Assembly (NCBI GenBank): GCA_029250345.1
Contig: JAQXFL010000067.1
Location: forward strand, 1-7,075
Length of the DNA stretch: 7,075 nucleotides
Direction: 5' to 3'
Source of the DNA: Candidatus Poseidoniaceae archaeon
GTDB taxonomy: Archaea; Thermoplasmatota; Poseidoniia; Poseidoniales; Poseidoniaceae
The notes under the pieces were generated by a model that was not told where the DNA came from, made no database searches, and was given only the letters and a program-made list of their open reading frames with translations. A program made the position numbers and the translations under genes. This document shows positions 6,120-7,075 of this stretch, one piece after another. Position 1 is the stretch's first letter; the number at the start of each line of letters is the position of its first letter.

Positions 6120-6794
6120 ATGAATTCGAAACAAATCTTAGCACCACTCATAGCAAGCGTGTTGATATTGGCCGGGTGTACGGGGGTAGAAAGAGAAACA
6201 TCGAATTTCTACGGAGAAGACATCACGCCAATGGTGCTTGTCGAAGACTTCACCTTGGTTAATGGGGACGGTGAAGATTGGAATTTCAACAACAAGACCG
6301 AAGACAAAATCGTCATCATTGCCTTTTTATTCACAAATTGTATTGACATTTGTCCAATCGTAACGGAGAACTTACGTTGGGTACATTCACAACTCACGCC
6401 CGAAGAGCACAATCAAACCCAGTTCCTCACAATCACGGTTGACCCGTGGCGAGACGACGTACCCGCCTTGTTCGAATGGCAGTATTACCGCAATGTATCA
6501 TGGCCCCACGTTACCGCAAATTCGACTGAAGAAAACGCGCCACAATTCCAAACCATTCAGTCGGTTTGGAATAATTTCGCAGTAGGGCTCTCTATCGAAG
6601 AACAGGAGCTAGAGGAGACCGGAAACAATTCAACAGCAGCCCGCCACCATCCTGATGCTTACAGCGTCAACCACTCAACAGGCACAGTGATTGTTGATTC
6701 AAACGGCATGCAGAGGATTTGGTGGGGAGATAACGACTGGATTACCGACCTTTTCCTTGCCGATGTCCGAACACTTCTTGCGGAAATCGAATGA
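6120..6794 (+). CDS. sco1: SCO1/SenC-family lipoprotein (copper chaperone / thiol redox protein)
   Basis: A 224-residue thioredoxin-fold protein of the SCO1/SenC family, which delivers copper, classically to the CuA site of cytochrome c oxidase, or acts as a thiol-disulfide protein. The N-terminus has a hydrophobic core and a lipobox L-A-G-C with the lipidated Cys at 20, so it should be tethered outside the membrane. The family copper ligands are all visible: C74 and C78 in C-I-D-I-C-P, and H185 in Y-S-V-N-H-S, followed by the typical G-x-V-I-V-D-S-N-G strand. T-V-D-P-W-R-D-D (106-112) matches the conserved TVDPxxD segment. An acidic insertion at about 159-170 and an extra H176-H177 pair precede the ligand His. 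The start at 6120 follows the propeller stop by 9 nt, indicating an operon. No oxidase subunit gene is in the window, so the client may be the propeller itself or a distant oxidase. The gene converges on the right-hand M28 gene with a 2-nt gap. Confidence 0.95.
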   Translation: MNSKQILAPLIASVLILAGCTGVERETSNFYGEDITPMVLVEDFTLVNGDGEDWNFNNKTEDKIVIIAFLFTNCIDICPIVTENLRWVHSQLTPEEHNQTQFLTITVDPWRDDVPALFEWQYYRNVSWPHVTANSTEENAPQFQTIQSVWNNFAVGLSIEEQELEETGNNSTAARHHPDAYSVNHSTGTVIVDSNGMQRIWWGDNDWITDLFLADVRTLLAEIE

Positions 6795-6796
6795 AC

Positions 6797-7075
6797 TCAC
6801 AATTCATTCGGAACTGGTGTTTGATCCATGTGTAAAAATGCGTATACAGCCCACCATGTTACAATATCCCAAGAGTGGACGAGGTTCGCTTCACCGGTCG
6901 CATTATCGGTTGCCATATACTCCTCCATTTCAGGGAGTTTATCGCAAATCTTGTGGTAGCAAGGATATCCATCGACCACGCCATTCCATCCAAGAGTGGC
7001 GACGCCGATGTCTTGGAACGGTTGATGATCGCTTCGAGCAGTAGGGCTCTCATAGATCGCTACAACATCTTGGTA
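6797..7075 (-). CDS. M28-family metallopeptidase, C-terminal part (runs off the window)
   Basis: Ninety-two codons are visible. The frame is open to the right edge, so the start and most of the catalytic domain lie outside. The visible part contains T-A-R-S-D-H, the last zinc ligand of M28 enzymes, then V-V-D-G-Y-P-C-Y-H-K-I-C-D and the tail D-I-V-T-W-W-A-V-Y. These align closely with the C-terminus of the peptidase at 1481-3205 (T-A-R-S-D-H, V-D-G-Y-W-C-Y-H, D-I-I-T-W-W-A-A-Y). Roughly half of the residues match, with a short deletion between the CYH and TWWA segments. It is therefore a paralogue rather than a recent copy. The product is presumably another exported peptidase, but the signal region cannot be seen. 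Internal GTG or ATG codons in this stretch are not starts. Confidence 0.93.
   Translation of the reverse strand, partial: YQDVVAIYESPTARSDHQPFQDIGVATLGWNGVVDGYPCYHKICDKLPEMEEYMATDNATGEANLVHSWDIVTWWAVYAFLHMDQTPVPNEL

Noticed and set aside
6797..6979. Reading the right-edge frame as a complete 60-residue protein from the GTG at 6979
   Set aside because: The same frame continues to the window edge and the upstream residues include the M28 ligand motif T-A-R-S-D-H, so this is an internal codon of a larger peptidase.

Overview
The window looks like a piece of a compact archaeal genome. The best guess is a marine planktonic euryarchaeon of the Thermoplasmatota / Marine Group II (Poseidoniales) type. 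This is inferred from several traits: acidic exported proteins anchored by lipoboxes or single membrane segments; a lipoprotein start of the L-S-G-C-F-G type; two M28 peptidase paralogues; AT-rich TATA-like elements 23-50 nt upstream of starts with few Shine-Dalgarno sites; and very tight gene packing. No rRNA, tRNA or phylogenetic marker is present, so the taxonomic call is tentative.

Layout, left to right: (1) a 485-codon plus-strand gene of unknown function with a probable helix-turn-helix, whose frame is open to the left window edge; (2) a convergent minus-strand gene for a lipoprotein zinc M28 metallopeptidase with all metal ligands intact; (3) a 217-nt divergent control region; (4) a possible 51-codon plus-strand small gene ending exactly where the next minus gene ends; (5) a minus-strand gene for a small exported, C-terminally anchored beta-rich protein; (6) a 57-nt divergent promoter region; (7) a plus-strand gene for a membrane-anchored, histidine-rich LVIVD-type beta-propeller; (8) 9 nt later, in the same apparent operon, a SCO1/SenC-family lipoprotein with the copper-binding CxxxC and His; (9) at the right edge, the C-terminal 92 codons of a second, minus-strand M28 peptidase paralogous to the first.

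Strand order is + - + - + + -. Each of the three convergent junctions is almost seamless: a 4-nt overlap, 0 nt and 2 nt.

All recognisable products act outside the cytoplasm. The peptidases fit degradation of external protein or peptides. The most interesting unit is the propeller-SCO1 pair with its divergent exported neighbour. SCO1 proteins deliver copper or act as thiol redox proteins. The propeller has 25 histidines, and the neighbour is predicted to begin with histidine after signal cleavage. The propeller and the neighbour also share an unusual C-[FY]-G-A-D-C-E motif. A copper-dependent extracytoplasmic system is therefore a reasonable but unproven hypothesis.
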